Part shown: piece by piece, positions 21,715 through 29,763 of the stretch
Numbering within the stretch: the first letter of the stretch is position 1
Layout of the letters: every line of letters starts with the position of its first letter
Assembly (NCBI RefSeq): GCF_025420485.1
Contig: NZ_JAOEFD010000017.1
Span: forward strand, 1-33,282
DNA from: Nesterenkonia marinintestina
GTDB lineage: Bacteria; Actinomycetota; Actinomycetes; Actinomycetales; Micrococcaceae
Direction of reading: 5' to 3'
DNA length: 33,282 nt
The notes under the pieces: generated by a model
Seen by the model: only the letters and a program-made list of their open reading frames with translations
Told to the model about the DNA's origin: nothing
The model's database searches: none
Position numbers and translations under genes: made by a program

Positions 21715-23685
21715 ATGCCTGAGCAGACTGATCGCTCCGCAGACCACGCAGACCACGCTGAGCGCTCCGGGGGTGAGATCCGGTTCATGGTAACCGCGCA
21801 GGTCATGGTGCTCGACGACACCGACACCACGGTCAATGCGGCCACGATGGACCGGGCGCTGCAGGTGATCCGGAAGGACGCGCGGGCCAAGGTGGCCAGC
21901 GGCCCGCCGCTAGTCACTCTTGCCGATGCCCACCGCAACTCTGCACTGTTCAGCCGCGACGAGTGGCTGGTCACTGAGACCGCCCTGCATGCGCTGGCCA
22001 AACCTTTGGGCCGGCCGGCCGACTACCGGCTCCTCTACCACGCGTGGCAGATCCGGGAGGTCGGCACGGAGAAGTGGATACCGGTGAAGCTCTCCGCTCT
22101 GCTGCCGATCATCGACTCGGCCATGGAGACCACCGGCAAGAGTGTCGTGGTCACTTCGTCGCTGCTCGGGGTGCCCGAGCAGCGATTCGAGCCCGGGGCG
22201 GTGCGCGCCGACGACGCCGAGACCCTGACCAGTCGAGCAGAGCACGGTGTCCTCGATGAACTGGACCCGGACCTCTTCGACGTAGACGACACCGACGCCG
22301 AGACGACGATGGGGCAGGAAGAGGCCCCGGTCACCGCTGCCGCTCACGTCGCCGCGCGAGCCGGTGTGGCCACCACCCCCGGTGTCCCCGCAGCCACCGG
22401 GTCGAGCGCGGATTTCGAGATCTCAGAGTGGATCCGTAAGGCTCCGACACCCGAGGCCCCCGTCGACGTCTCCGCCGACTCCGCGGAGAGCCCAGCAGAC
22501 GACGAGGAGATCACCGTCGCTGACATCGAAGCCCGGATCACCGGGCACCAGCCGGTTCAGGACCCCCGCAGCGTCCCGTCCGAGGAGGACAGGTCCCCGC
22601 GCCCTGTCGAGCCCCCCTCAACCGAGACGGCCCCTGGGGACACCGAATCAGGCGAGGGCCCCGTGGAGGACGAGGCCACTGACGAGACCGGTGACCACAC
22701 AGGCGAGACTGCCACGGCCCACGCTGGAGCTGCCTCCAGGCGGGACATGCGCGCAGAGCGTGACGAGCGGCCGAGCTTCCTGACACAGCACCGCCACGAA
22801 GAGCCTGCCCAGAAGGGCTGGCGCGGTGTCATGTCATCGATGGGAATCAGGATGACCCCCGGGGCGGACGAGCAGTCCGAACGCGATGATAAGTCCATGG
22901 TCTCCCAGCACTGGCCCGGCCCTCGCACGATCGCGGTAGCCAACCCCAAGGGTGGGGCCGGAAAGACCCCGACCACTCTGAGCCTGGCAGCAGTCTTCGC
23001 CCGATACGGCGGGGGAGGGGTCCTGGCCTGGGACTCCAACCAGACCCGCGGCACCCTGGGCTGGCGGTCCCAGCAGGCCGCCCACGACGCGACGATCCTG
23101 GACCTGCTCCCCGAGACCGACCGTCTGCTCACCCCCGGTGCACAGGCCGCTGACCTTAGCCACTACACCCACCATCACTCCGATGACCGGTACGACGTGC
23201 TGCGCTCGAAACCCTCGGTGCTGGCCGATGAACAGCGGCTGCACGCCGAGGACGTCGACGCGGTGCATCGGGTGGCTGCGAAGTTCTTCCGCCTGATCCT
23301 CATCGACTCCGGCAACGACGAGTCTGACCCCGTCTGGCAGCGGATGATCCACCATGCCGACCAGCTGGTGGTGGCCACCAGCGCCCGCGAGGACCACGCC
23401 GAGGGCGGGGCCCTGATGCTGGACACCCTGGCCAGGACCTCAGAGCGAGGCGAGCGACTGGCCGACAACGCGGTCGTGGTGGTTTCCCAGGCCGAATCCA
23501 CCACCTCACCCATGGAGATCGACCGGACCGTGGCGAACTTCCAGCGGATCGCCCGCGAAGTGGTGTCCATCCCGTTCGACTCCGCCCTGGTGGCCGGACC
23601 GATCTCTCATCCGGCACTGGCTCCTGCCACCCAGCGCGCCTGGCTGCGCGCCGGGGCCGCGGTGGCCAGGGGACTGAGCCGCTGA
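21715..23685 (+). CDS. ParA/MinD-like ATPase of a conjugative-type element
   Basis: This 656-residue protein has three parts. Residues 20-165 form a folded N-terminal domain of unknown type. Residues 165-400 are a long acidic, Pro/Thr-rich linker. From 402 on lies a SIMIBI P-loop ATPase domain: NPKGGAGKTPTT (411-421) is a deviant Walker A with Lys412 and Lys417, an Asp at 440 follows in LAWDSNQTRGTLGW, and FRLILIDSGNDE is the Walker B region. Asp-Ser-Asn-Gln replaces the usual ParA DxDPQ. Related proteins occur with transfer genes on actinobacterial ICEs and plasmids and may position DNA or the transfer machine. No ParB partner is next to it. It leads the module that continues with the peptidoglycan hydrolase. 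Confidence 0.82.
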   Translation: MPEQTDRSADHADHAERSGGEIRFMVTAQVMVLDDTDTTVNAATMDRALQVIRKDARAKVASGPPLVTLADAHRNSALFSRDEWLVTETALHALAKPLGRPADYRLLYHAWQIREVGTEKWIPVKLSALLPIIDSAMETTGKSVVVTSSLLGVPEQRFEPGAVRADDAETLTSRAEHGVLDELDPDLFDVDDTDAETTMGQEEAPVTAAAHVAARAGVATTPGVPAATGSSADFEISEWIRKAPTPEAPVDVSADSAESPADDEEITVADIEARITGHQPVQDPRSVPSEEDRSPRPVEPPSTETAPGDTESGEGPVEDEATDETGDHTGETATAHAGAASRRDMRAERDERPSFLTQHRHEEPAQKGWRGVMSSMGIRMTPGADEQSERDDKSMVSQHWPGPRTIAVANPKGGAGKTPTTLSLAAVFARYGGGGVLAWDSNQTRGTLGWRSQQAAHDATILDLLPETDRLLTPGAQAADLSHYTHHHSDDRYDVLRSKPSVLADEQRLHAEDVDAVHRVAAKFFRLILIDSGNDESDPVWQRMIHHADQLVVATSAREDHAEGGALMLDTLARTSERGERLADNAVVVVSQAESTTSPMEIDRTVANFQRIAREVVSIPFDSALVAGPISHPALAPATQRAWLRAGAAVARGLSR

Positions 23686-23734
23686 GCACCACCCATCCCG
23701 CTATGACCACCAGCTGAGAGGACTCACCAGACTC

Positions 23735-24973
23735 ATGGGACGGATCGCCTCCACCGCAGGTAAGGGCATCATGCTCAAAGTCCTCGGCGGGTCCATCGGT
23801 GTGCTGGCCCCCTTCGTCATCGCCGCAGCCCTGGCCCTGGGCCTGCTGGCGGTCATGGCCACTGCCTGGTCCCCCGAGCAGACGGGCGGGCAGGGACGAG
23901 CCTGCGCAGCCCCGGAAGGCAGCAGCGCGCAGAACGGGGAGATGCCAGAGGAGCTGCAGGTGCCCCAGGAGTACGAGGACGCCCTGCACGGGGCGGCCAA
24001 CGAGTCCGGACTCCCGGTGTCCCTGCTGGCCGCCCAGGTCTACTACGAGTCGAACTGGGACCCCGACGCCGAATCAGAAGCCAACGCCCAGGGGATCGCC
24101 CAGTTCACTCCCGCCACCTGGGCGCAGTGGGGCGAGGGCGGCGACGTGTGGGACCCCCAGGACGCGATCGCCGCCCAGGGCCGATACATGGGCTACTTCG
24201 TGGAGACCTTCGAAGACGACGCCCAAGACGATGAGCACCTGATGGAGCTGGCGATCGCCGGGTACCACGCCGGGGAGGGCAACGTGGCAGCCGCCAATTA
24301 CCAGGTCTCCGAGGTCGGGCCCCGGACCAATCAATACGTCCTCAACATCATGGCCGCCACCGAGGGAGACTCGGTGGCCTACTGCGACGACGCCGGCAGC
24401 TCAGTGCCCGCCGGCGACGCTGTGGAAGCCTCCGCCGAGCTGGCCTGGGACGAAGAAGTCACCCTGCCCCGGTCCACCGCCGCTGAGCACGGCCGCGAAG
24501 AATCCAAGGACGAATACGTCGACGCCGTCCAGATCCACGGGATGCAGCCCAGCCACGCGTTCTACACCGACTGCGGCCTCTTCGTCTCCACAGTGATGCA
24601 CACCGCCGAGCTGGACACAGAGTTCCCCGCCCGGGGGACCAGCATCCAGATGGACTACCTCACCAGCTCCGAGAAATACGACACCTTCACCCCGCAGTCC
24701 GAGGGAGAGCTGGAACCCGGAGACATCCTCATCATCACCGGTGAAGGTATCGGCCATATCTACCTCTACACCGGCCAGCGCCACGACGGCGACGACGGCA
24801 GAGCCCAAGGAGCCAGCCTGGGAGAACGACCCCCCTCCGGCCACAAATTCTTCCTCTCCGACTTCCGCGGCGACTACACCGCAGCACGCCTCACCGACCC
24901 CGACACCTCCCCAGAGGATGAGAACACCCACGACACCGACCAGGGTAACCAGGACGACCAGGAGGACAGCTGA
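23735..24973 (+). CDS. Bifunctional SLT + NlpC/P60-like peptidoglycan hydrolase
   Basis: This 412-residue protein has one N-terminal membrane segment (about 20-45). It is followed by a lysozyme-like transglycosylase domain with catalytic Glu105 in VYYESNWDP and the GIAQFTPATW motif (120-129). A second domain has Cys280 in TDCGLFVSTVMH and His341 in EGIGHIYLYTG, the Cys-His pair of NlpC/P60 or CHAP-like peptidases. The tail is acidic. This combination is the cell-wall-opening component of Gram-positive conjugation systems (TcpG/Orf14 of Tn916 type). It begins 49 bp after the ParA-like gene and overlaps the next gene by 1 nt. Confidence 0.88.
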   Translation: MGRIASTAGKGIMLKVLGGSIGVLAPFVIAAALALGLLAVMATAWSPEQTGGQGRACAAPEGSSAQNGEMPEELQVPQEYEDALHGAANESGLPVSLLAAQVYYESNWDPDAESEANAQGIAQFTPATWAQWGEGGDVWDPQDAIAAQGRYMGYFVETFEDDAQDDEHLMELAIAGYHAGEGNVAAANYQVSEVGPRTNQYVLNIMAATEGDSVAYCDDAGSSVPAGDAVEASAELAWDEEVTLPRSTAAEHGREESKDEYVDAVQIHGMQPSHAFYTDCGLFVSTVMHTAELDTEFPARGTSIQMDYLTSSEKYDTFTPQSEGELEPGDILIITGEGIGHIYLYTGQRHDGDDGRAQGASLGERPPSGHKFFLSDFRGDYTAARLTDPDTSPEDENTHDTDQGNQDDQEDS

Positions 24974-26148
24974 TGGCCACCGGACGCATCCACCGACCCC
25001 GCAATCTGCTGGTTCTGCTCGCAGCGATCCTCGTCATCGCAGCACTGAGCCTGGTGTTCCTGTTACGCACCGACACCGGGACACCGGCCCAGAGCACCGA
25101 CGCTGAGCACGACTTCCTGGTCACCCACGTCCCTGCCGAGGTGGAGTTGCGCATCGACGGTGACCCCGTCGACCACGACAACGGCGACACCTACACCGTC
25201 CGCTCCGACCAGGTCACCCTCTCCGCCACCGCTGAGGGCTTCGCAGACCACGAGGCCACCTACGCCCTCGAGGAAGACCAGACCACCCCCATCGACTTCC
25301 AGATGGACCCTGAGACCCCAGAGGCGATGGACCAGCTCATGGAAGACGGCGGCGGATACGACGCCGAGCAGGAGGGCACCCGCCAGTACCTCGAAGACGC
25401 CGAAGACGCCCACGACGAGCACCCGATCCTCTCGGACCTGCCCGAAGAACAAGACACCTTCTCCGCCTACCAGGGCCTGCCCGAAGAGAGCAACGACGAC
25501 TTCGCCATTCACCTGCACCTGGCCCAGCACACCGCGCAGACCGGCCGGGAGGACTTCACCGCGTGGATGGATGAGGCCGGATACGACCCGGAAGACTACG
25601 AGATCGTCGAGACCATCGAACCCGGTGACGCCGCCCTGACCGTCGAGGAACCACCCACCAGCGACGACCTGGCCTCCATGGACCCACCCTCCGTCACCAA
25701 CGAACACACTCCCGAGGACACCCCCGAAGACCTGGCCACTCAGTTCGCCACCGTGGTCTCCACCTGGGACACCACCGAAGACCTCGACCCCGTCGACTCA
25801 GAACACCGGGCCCAGGACCTGATGACCGAGGCCCTGGCCGATCGGCTGTTCACCCCAGAGAACCCGATCACCTCCCAGCAATGGCGCGCCGCTGCCGATG
25901 ACCAAGCCGCCTCCTACCCCTGGGTGACCCAGGCCGCGATCATCGACCACACACAGGACTCCACCACCTTTGAGCACACCGTCTGCTGGGCCTGGATCAG
26001 CGCCGACGCCGACCCGACACCCGACCACCCCAGGACCTACCAGATCACCATCGACACCACCGCAGATGCCCCCGTCGTCTCCGAGTACGACTACCAAGAC
26101 GGCTACCAAGCAGCAGACCCCGCCGACGGTGACTGCGCCACAGACTGA
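24973..26148 (+). CDS. PEGA/NTF2-like membrane-anchored conjugation protein
   Basis: This 391-residue protein has one membrane helix (about 12-32) and then an extracellular part. Residues 48-100 look like a PEGA-type beta domain (VPAEVELRIDGDPVDH...EGFADHEATYAL). The middle is very acidic (DEHPILSDLPEEQDTF). Residues about 250-390 (DLATQFATVVSTWDTTED...HTVCWAWISADADP) resemble NTF2-like TcpC-type domains by pattern only. Its start overlaps the hydrolase stop by 1 nt, so they are translated together. Role: probably a scaffold of the transfer channel outside the membrane. Family assignment is tentative. Confidence 0.6.
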   Translation: MATGRIHRPRNLLVLLAAILVIAALSLVFLLRTDTGTPAQSTDAEHDFLVTHVPAEVELRIDGDPVDHDNGDTYTVRSDQVTLSATAEGFADHEATYALEEDQTTPIDFQMDPETPEAMDQLMEDGGGYDAEQEGTRQYLEDAEDAHDEHPILSDLPEEQDTFSAYQGLPEESNDDFAIHLHLAQHTAQTGREDFTAWMDEAGYDPEDYEIVETIEPGDAALTVEEPPTSDDLASMDPPSVTNEHTPEDTPEDLATQFATVVSTWDTTEDLDPVDSEHRAQDLMTEALADRLFTPENPITSQQWRAAADDQAASYPWVTQAAIIDHTQDSTTFEHTVCWAWISADADPTPDHPRTYQITIDTTADAPVVSEYDYQDGYQAADPADGDCATD

Positions 26149-26200
26149 GCACACCGACGCATCCCACCCCAGAGGCTGACGGACGAGTAAGGAGCACCTG

Positions 26201-26518
26201 ATGACCCCCGCGATGGAGCAACCCGTGCTGCCGTTCATGCTCGCCGCGATCACCCTGATCATCGTCGGAGTGCTGCGGCTCATCCTGGCATTGACTCACA
26301 TGTGGGCGCGGACCTACCTGACCAGCCTCAGGCGCACCCCCGCCGGCCCGATCTGGAGTCGAGCACTCAGCGGTATCCAGTGGGCAAGCGGTCAAGTCCC
26401 GTGTAGTGGTGTAGCTGACCCCGCCGCTTGCGGCGGGGTTTGTGACTGCGGCGCCCAGACCTACAATCCGAAGGACATCAACGAAGAAAAGAAGAACCCC
26501 TCACCGCGCCAGCGGTGA
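26201..26518 (+). CDS. Small membrane protein, probably 3'-truncated
   Basis: This 105-residue frame has a clear membrane helix (PFMLAAITLIIVGVLRLILAL) and a basic segment with SLRRTPAGPIWSRALSGIQWASG. After about residue 65 it runs through a G/C hairpin (giving DPAACGGVCDCG) and a second hairpin, which is not normal coding sequence. The native C-terminus is therefore probably lost at about 26390. GGAG lies 6 nt before the ATG. It follows the PEGA-like gene by 52 bp as the last visible gene of the transfer module. Confidence 0.55.
   Translation: MTPAMEQPVLPFMLAAITLIIVGVLRLILALTHMWARTYLTSLRRTPAGPIWSRALSGIQWASGQVPCSGVADPAACGGVCDCGAQTYNPKDINEEKKNPSPRQR
26418..26441 (+). terminator. Intrinsic terminator
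   Basis: ACCCCGCCGC-TT-GCGGCGGGGT is a perfect 10-bp hairpin followed by TTTG. It lies inside the apparent 3' end of the preceding frame, which supports that frame being an artificial extension. Confidence 0.7.
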
Positions 26519-26522
26519 GGGG
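26497..26522 (-). terminator. Intrinsic terminator of the resolvase gene
   Basis: CCCCTCACCGC-GCCA-GCGGTGAGGGG is a perfect 11-bp hairpin. On the minus strand it is followed by TTCTTCTTTTC, so it terminates transcription of the resolvase gene that ends at 26588. Confidence 0.8.
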
Positions 26523-26587
26523 AACACTGCCGCGCCGCGTAGCGGTGCGCCTGTGGGTGCTGTGAGTTCCATCGAGCAGCACAAGGG

Positions 26588-27151
26588 TTACTTACCGGGA
26601 GAGTTCAGCGCACGCCATACGCTCGACCGACTCACCCCTAGGGCCTGAGCTATCTCACTGAGGGTGTGACCCTGACTCCTGAGCGCTTCAGCGGCTCTCA
26701 GACGCTCTGCTGGCATGACGGTGGGCCTTCCACCTATCCGGCCTTGCGCGCGGGCGTGAGCAAGGCCCCTGCGGGTGTTCTCTCGGATGGTGTCTACGCG
26801 GAGCTGCACGAAAACGGCCACGACGCCGAACAGGGCGCGGCCCATCGGTGTGGTGGTGTCTATCTCCGGCTCAGTAAGGGATTTGAGCTGAATGCCCCGC
26901 TCCCCCAGCTCATGCACAATCTGTAGGGCCATGACTTCGCCGCCTGCGAGGCGATCCAGCGCCCGGACCATGAGGGTGTCGCCCTCGCGTAGGTAGTCCT
27001 GACAGGCGATCCACTGCGGACGATCCGCGATCCGGGAGGACTCGCCGTGATCGGTGAAGACTTGTGCAGCGCCAGCAGCGCGCAACTCGGCCTCCTGCGA
27101 TTCGGGGTTCTGCTCGCGGGTACTGACTCGCGCATATCCGATGATCGTCAC
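26588..27151 (-). CDS. Serine resolvase/invertase
   Basis: This protein has 187 residues from GTG 27151 (preceded by AGGAG). The N-terminal catalytic domain has Ser10 in GYARVSTREQ, Arg residues in SRIADRPQW and VRALDRLAGG, and the long E-helix. The C-terminal HTH is TLSEIAQALGVSRSSVWRAL. It is full length for the Hin/Tn3-resolvase group. Such enzymes resolve cointegrates or invert segments; no partner transposase is adjacent. The upstream 27152-27260 stretch contains imperfect dyads (ATACC...GGTA) that could be its crossover site. Confidence 0.92.
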   Translation of the reverse strand: MTIIGYARVSTREQNPESQEAELRAAGAAQVFTDHGESSRIADRPQWIACQDYLREGDTLMVRALDRLAGGEVMALQIVHELGERGIQLKSLTEPEIDTTTPMGRALFGVVAVFVQLRVDTIRENTRRGLAHARAQGRIGGRPTVMPAERLRAAEALRSQGHTLSEIAQALGVSRSSVWRALNSPGK

Positions 27152-27555
27152 CTGTGCTCCTGCCGTTGCCGATACCAAAAACGGTACGACAAGGGTTGTG
27201 ACGAACGCCTAGTTTCGGGACGAGTTTTGACTACGCCATAGTGGGCGTGTCGGCATGTGACTTCGTCTGCTAAATGGCAGGGTTCTTCAGACGCTCCGTG
27301 GCACGTTGGAGCGGGCGATGGTCGATGGGGCTCGCGTCGCGTTCCGCGAGGGGATCCCTTACCGTGCCCTTTTCAGTGCGATCGAGCGTAGGCGTTAAGG
27401 ACTCGTGTTCATTCAGCGGTTATTCGAGTGAACCAAAGGATCTCGGGCGATATCGCGGAAGTAGAGGACAATCCCTGCGACGAAGGGGGCTGGTGCAGGG
27501 ATAGGTGACATCTGATGTTTAGCGCCGTGGGTGCTGGGTAGGAGAGGATGTCCCT
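27152..27555. other. Resolvase upstream region, small gene remnant and IS left end
   Basis: This 404-bp stretch carries the resolvase promoter and possible res site, then a 45-codon open stretch (27261-27395) that looks like a protein C-terminus, then the left end of the second IS3 element (from 27486) and the OrfA leader. No complete gene is present. Confidence 0.5.
27261..27395 (+). pseudogene. Possible 3' remnant of an unknown gene
   Basis: The frame from 27261 to the TAA at 27393-27395 encodes a plausible amphipathic tail (LERAMVDGARVAFREGIPYR, then ALFSAIERRR). An in-frame stop at 27258 and lack of a good start suggest it has lost its 5' part. No family is recognised. Confidence 0.3.
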
Positions 27556-27864
27556 ATGGCAGGAAAGTACCCGGAGGAGTTCCGCGAGGATGTCGTCACG
27601 GTCGCGAAGAACCGCGAGGCCGGCGTGAGCCTGAAGCAGATCGCTGCTGATTTCGGGATCAGCGACGCCTCCTTGACGAACTGGATGCGCCAAGACGCCA
27701 CCGATGCCGGGGAACGCGAGGGCCACACCAGTGATCAGAAGGACGAGCTGGCTGAGCTGCGCCGGCGTAACCGGCTGTTGGAGCAGGAGAACCTGGTGCT
27801 GCACCGGGCCGCGGCCTACTTGTCGCAGGCGAATCTGCCGTCAAAAGGCTCTACCCGCTCGTAG
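27556..27864 (+). CDS. IS3-family transposase OrfA (second IS)
   Basis: This 102-residue protein has an HTH (FREDVVTVAKNREAGVSLKQ then IAADFGISDASLTNWMRQ) and a C-terminal zipper helix (LAELRRRNRLLEQENLVL). GGAGAGG precedes the ATG. At about 27841-27847 the codons TCA AAA GGC contain an AAAAG motif suitable for a -1 frameshift. In the new frame the sequence reads VKRLYPLVGDLAATDGVAVA into OrfB, so an OrfAB fusion is expected. Confidence 0.92.
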   Translation: MAGKYPEEFREDVVTVAKNREAGVSLKQIAADFGISDASLTNWMRQDATDAGEREGHTSDQKDELAELRRRNRLLEQENLVLHRAAAYLSQANLPSKGSTRS

Positions 27865-27893
27865 GTGATCTCGCTGCCACCGATGGTGTTGCT

Positions 27894-28733
27894 GTGGCGG
27901 TGACGTGCCGGGTACTGAAGATCGCCCGCCAGCCCTACTACCGGTGGCTGGCCAACCCCATCACTGAGGCCGAATGGCAGGAAGCCCACCGGCTCAACGC
28001 GCTGATCGACGCCCATGCCGAAGATCCTGAGTTCGGGTATCGATACCTCCCCGATGAGGCCGAGGAAGCCGGCTACCGGATGGCCACCCGGACTGCCTGG
28101 CGGCTGTGCAACGTTCAGGGGGTGGCTTCGGTGATCAGCCGCAAGCGCCGGGGCAAAGGGACCCGCCCGGGCCCGCCAGTCCATGACGACCGGGTGAGGC
28201 GGAACTTCCATGCGGATGCCCCCAACCAGGTCTGGCTGACCGATATCACCGAGCACCACACCGCTGAGGGCAAGCTGTATCTGTGCGCGATCAAGGACGT
28301 CTGCTCACGCAGGATCGTCGGCTATGCGATCGACTCGCGGATGAAGTCCTCGTTGGCGGTGCGGGCGATCAACAACGCTGTGACCCGCCGTGGGGCCGCC
28401 AATGTGGCTGGATGCATTCTTCACTCGGATCGTGGGTCGCGATTTCGAGCGAAGAAAGTCACCCGGGCACTGGAGCAGCACGGACTGATCGGCTCCATGG
28501 GCCGGGTTGGTGCTGCTGGGGACAACGCGGCGATGGAGTCGTTCTACTCGCTGCTGCAGAACAACGTGCTCGACCGTGAGGTCTGGGCCACCCGCCAGCA
28601 GCTGCGGATGAAGATCGTCACCTGGATCGAGAAGACCTATCACCGAAGGAGGAAGCAACAGGAACTGGGGCCGATGACCCCGGTACAGTTTGAAGCCCAC
28701 CTATTGGAACAAGCCCTCGCCCTGGCGGCCTAA
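27894..28733 (+). CDS. IS3-family transposase OrfB (second IS)
   Basis: This 279-residue protein is the rve/DDE catalytic part, with Asp in VWLTDITEHH, Asp in CILHSDRGSRF and Glu in NAAMESFYSLLQ, and the C-terminal TYHRRRKQQELGPMTPVQFE block. The reading frame is open without interruption and continues upstream to the OrfA shift site, so the enzyme is probably functional as the OrfAB fusion. Confidence 0.93.
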   Translation: MAVTCRVLKIARQPYYRWLANPITEAEWQEAHRLNALIDAHAEDPEFGYRYLPDEAEEAGYRMATRTAWRLCNVQGVASVISRKRRGKGTRPGPPVHDDRVRRNFHADAPNQVWLTDITEHHTAEGKLYLCAIKDVCSRRIVGYAIDSRMKSSLAVRAINNAVTRRGAANVAGCILHSDRGSRFRAKKVTRALEQHGLIGSMGRVGAAGDNAAMESFYSLLQNNVLDREVWATRQQLRMKIVTWIEKTYHRRRKQQELGPMTPVQFEAHLLEQALALAA

Positions 28734-28766
28734 GAATGAACTGTCACCTGTTCCTGCACCAGCCCC

Positions 28767-29102
28767 ATCGTTGATCCAGCGGCGGTGGCTGCGGAGCCGG
28801 GCCCACATCCTGCGGCGAGCCCGTTCGATAAGCGGGTGAGCGAAGCCCTCGGCATCAAAGCCTTCGAGGTCTATACAGTTGAGTTGCCTCCGAAGGCAGA
28901 AACCGTACGCCACGACCACCTCAACGACGGCGTCGAGGACCTCTACTTCATCGTCTCCGGTGAGGGCTGGGCCTTCGTTGACGAAGAATCCGTTCCGCTT
29001 CAGCCAAGTCTTTTCATCGCAGTGACGGTCGAGTCCACAAGACAACTTCGGGCCGGCAGCAGCGGGCTGACCTTCGTCGCGATCTGCGGTCGACCGCACT
29101 GA
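28767..29102 (+). pseudogene. Cupin-domain protein, 5' end cut by the IS
   Basis: The frame is open from the IS edge: IVDPAAVAAEPGPHPAASPF reads as a natural cupin N-terminus but has no start codon, since the IS3 right end stops at 28766. A GTG at 28785 could serve as a makeshift start (105 residues). The core has the cupin motif RHDHLNDGVEDLYFIVSGEGWAFVD split over the two beta strands. Such small cupins may bind a metal through His residues. Enzymatic role unknown. It is probably a remnant or poorly expressed. Confidence 0.65.
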
Positions 29103-29294
29103 AGAACACGTTCCGCTCATCGATCGTTCACCGGCACGGGTCACTCCGCGTTCCGGGGCCGGACCGTAGGTAGTGGACCACTATGTGAAAATCCCGGCAG
29201 CAGAGGCGGAGTGGTCGCGTCATGCGACAGCGGTCCCGACGGGTGATCTCAGAGGTCTGCATGCAAGAGTTCGATCACGGCGTGGTCGATGGAG

Positions 29295-29675
29295 TTATGC
29301 CCCGCCTTTGGCTAGGTAATCGGCAGGGTCGTATAACAGTCGCAGCCGTTGGATACGGCCGTTGGTGAAACGGAAGAACTCTGTCAGTCGCACGATGCCT
29401 TCTGGCATGTGCGCGTCGTAGATGACGGCCGAGCCGTCGGTGTCGTGGACCTCTTGGACCAAGTCAATTCTGTTGACGTTGGCGATGAAACCTCTTACTC
29501 CCTCCAGGAAGAGGGACGATCCCACCTCGTGTCCGGCTATGGGGCCTTCGAAATCGAAGTCCTCCATCAGCAGTGGCGAGAGGGCACTTCCGTCGCCGTA
29601 TTTTTCGATTCCGCTCGTGAGAATTTCGTAGTAGGCCTCAAGCACAGATGGTGCTCTTTGGCTGAGGATCGTCAT
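29295..29675 (-). CDS. SnoaL-like (NTF2-fold) protein
   Basis: This 126-residue protein starts at 29675 behind AAGGAG. The NTF2-like pattern is visible: N-terminal helix (VLEAYYEILTSGIEKYGDG), LMEDFDFEGPIAG, an internal helix and the C-terminal sheet (GIVRLTEFFRFTNGRIQRLRLLYDP). Such proteins are small polyketide-cyclase-like enzymes or ligand binders. The substrate cannot be read from sequence. It lies 88 bp downstream of the end of the extended DUF2461 frame on the same strand, so it may belong to that operon. Confidence 0.8.
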   Translation of the reverse strand: MTILSQRAPSVLEAYYEILTSGIEKYGDGSALSPLLMEDFDFEGPIAGHEVGSSLFLEGVRGFIANVNRIDLVQEVHDTDGSAVIYDAHMPEGIVRLTEFFRFTNGRIQRLRLLYDPADYLAKGGA

Positions 29676-29763
29676 GTCGTCTCCTTCTTTCGGCAGGGTG
29701 GTGAAAGAACGCCTAATGCAATCGCGCCGTCGGCGGTTGAGTCTTTGGTCGTCAGCGATGCCG

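Larger units (their letters stand above)
27486..28766 (+). mobile_element. Second IS3-family insertion sequence
   Basis: The ends at 27486 (GGGGCTGGTGCAGG...) and 28766 are imperfect inverted repeats. The outer 14 bp are identical and about 28 of 36 match. The element carries orfA and orfB in the -1 relation and looks intact. It belongs to a different subgroup from the 17211-18545 copy. No target duplication is visible (AAG before, ATC after). Its right end cuts the cupin gene. The exact border may be 27491/28761 if the TG...CA termini apply. Confidence 0.88.

Noticed and set aside
21715-23685. Evidence of a replicating plasmid from a ParA gene
   Set aside because: No ParB or Rep gene is visible, and the integrase plus tRNA remnant favour an integrated element.
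26418-26522. CRISPR-like repeats
   Set aside because: The two hairpins differ in sequence, occur once each and have terminator features.
27274-27504. A 76-codon plus-strand frame starting at ATG 27274
   Set aside because: Ser/Arg-rich with no pattern, no ribosome site, and it crosses the left end of the second IS.
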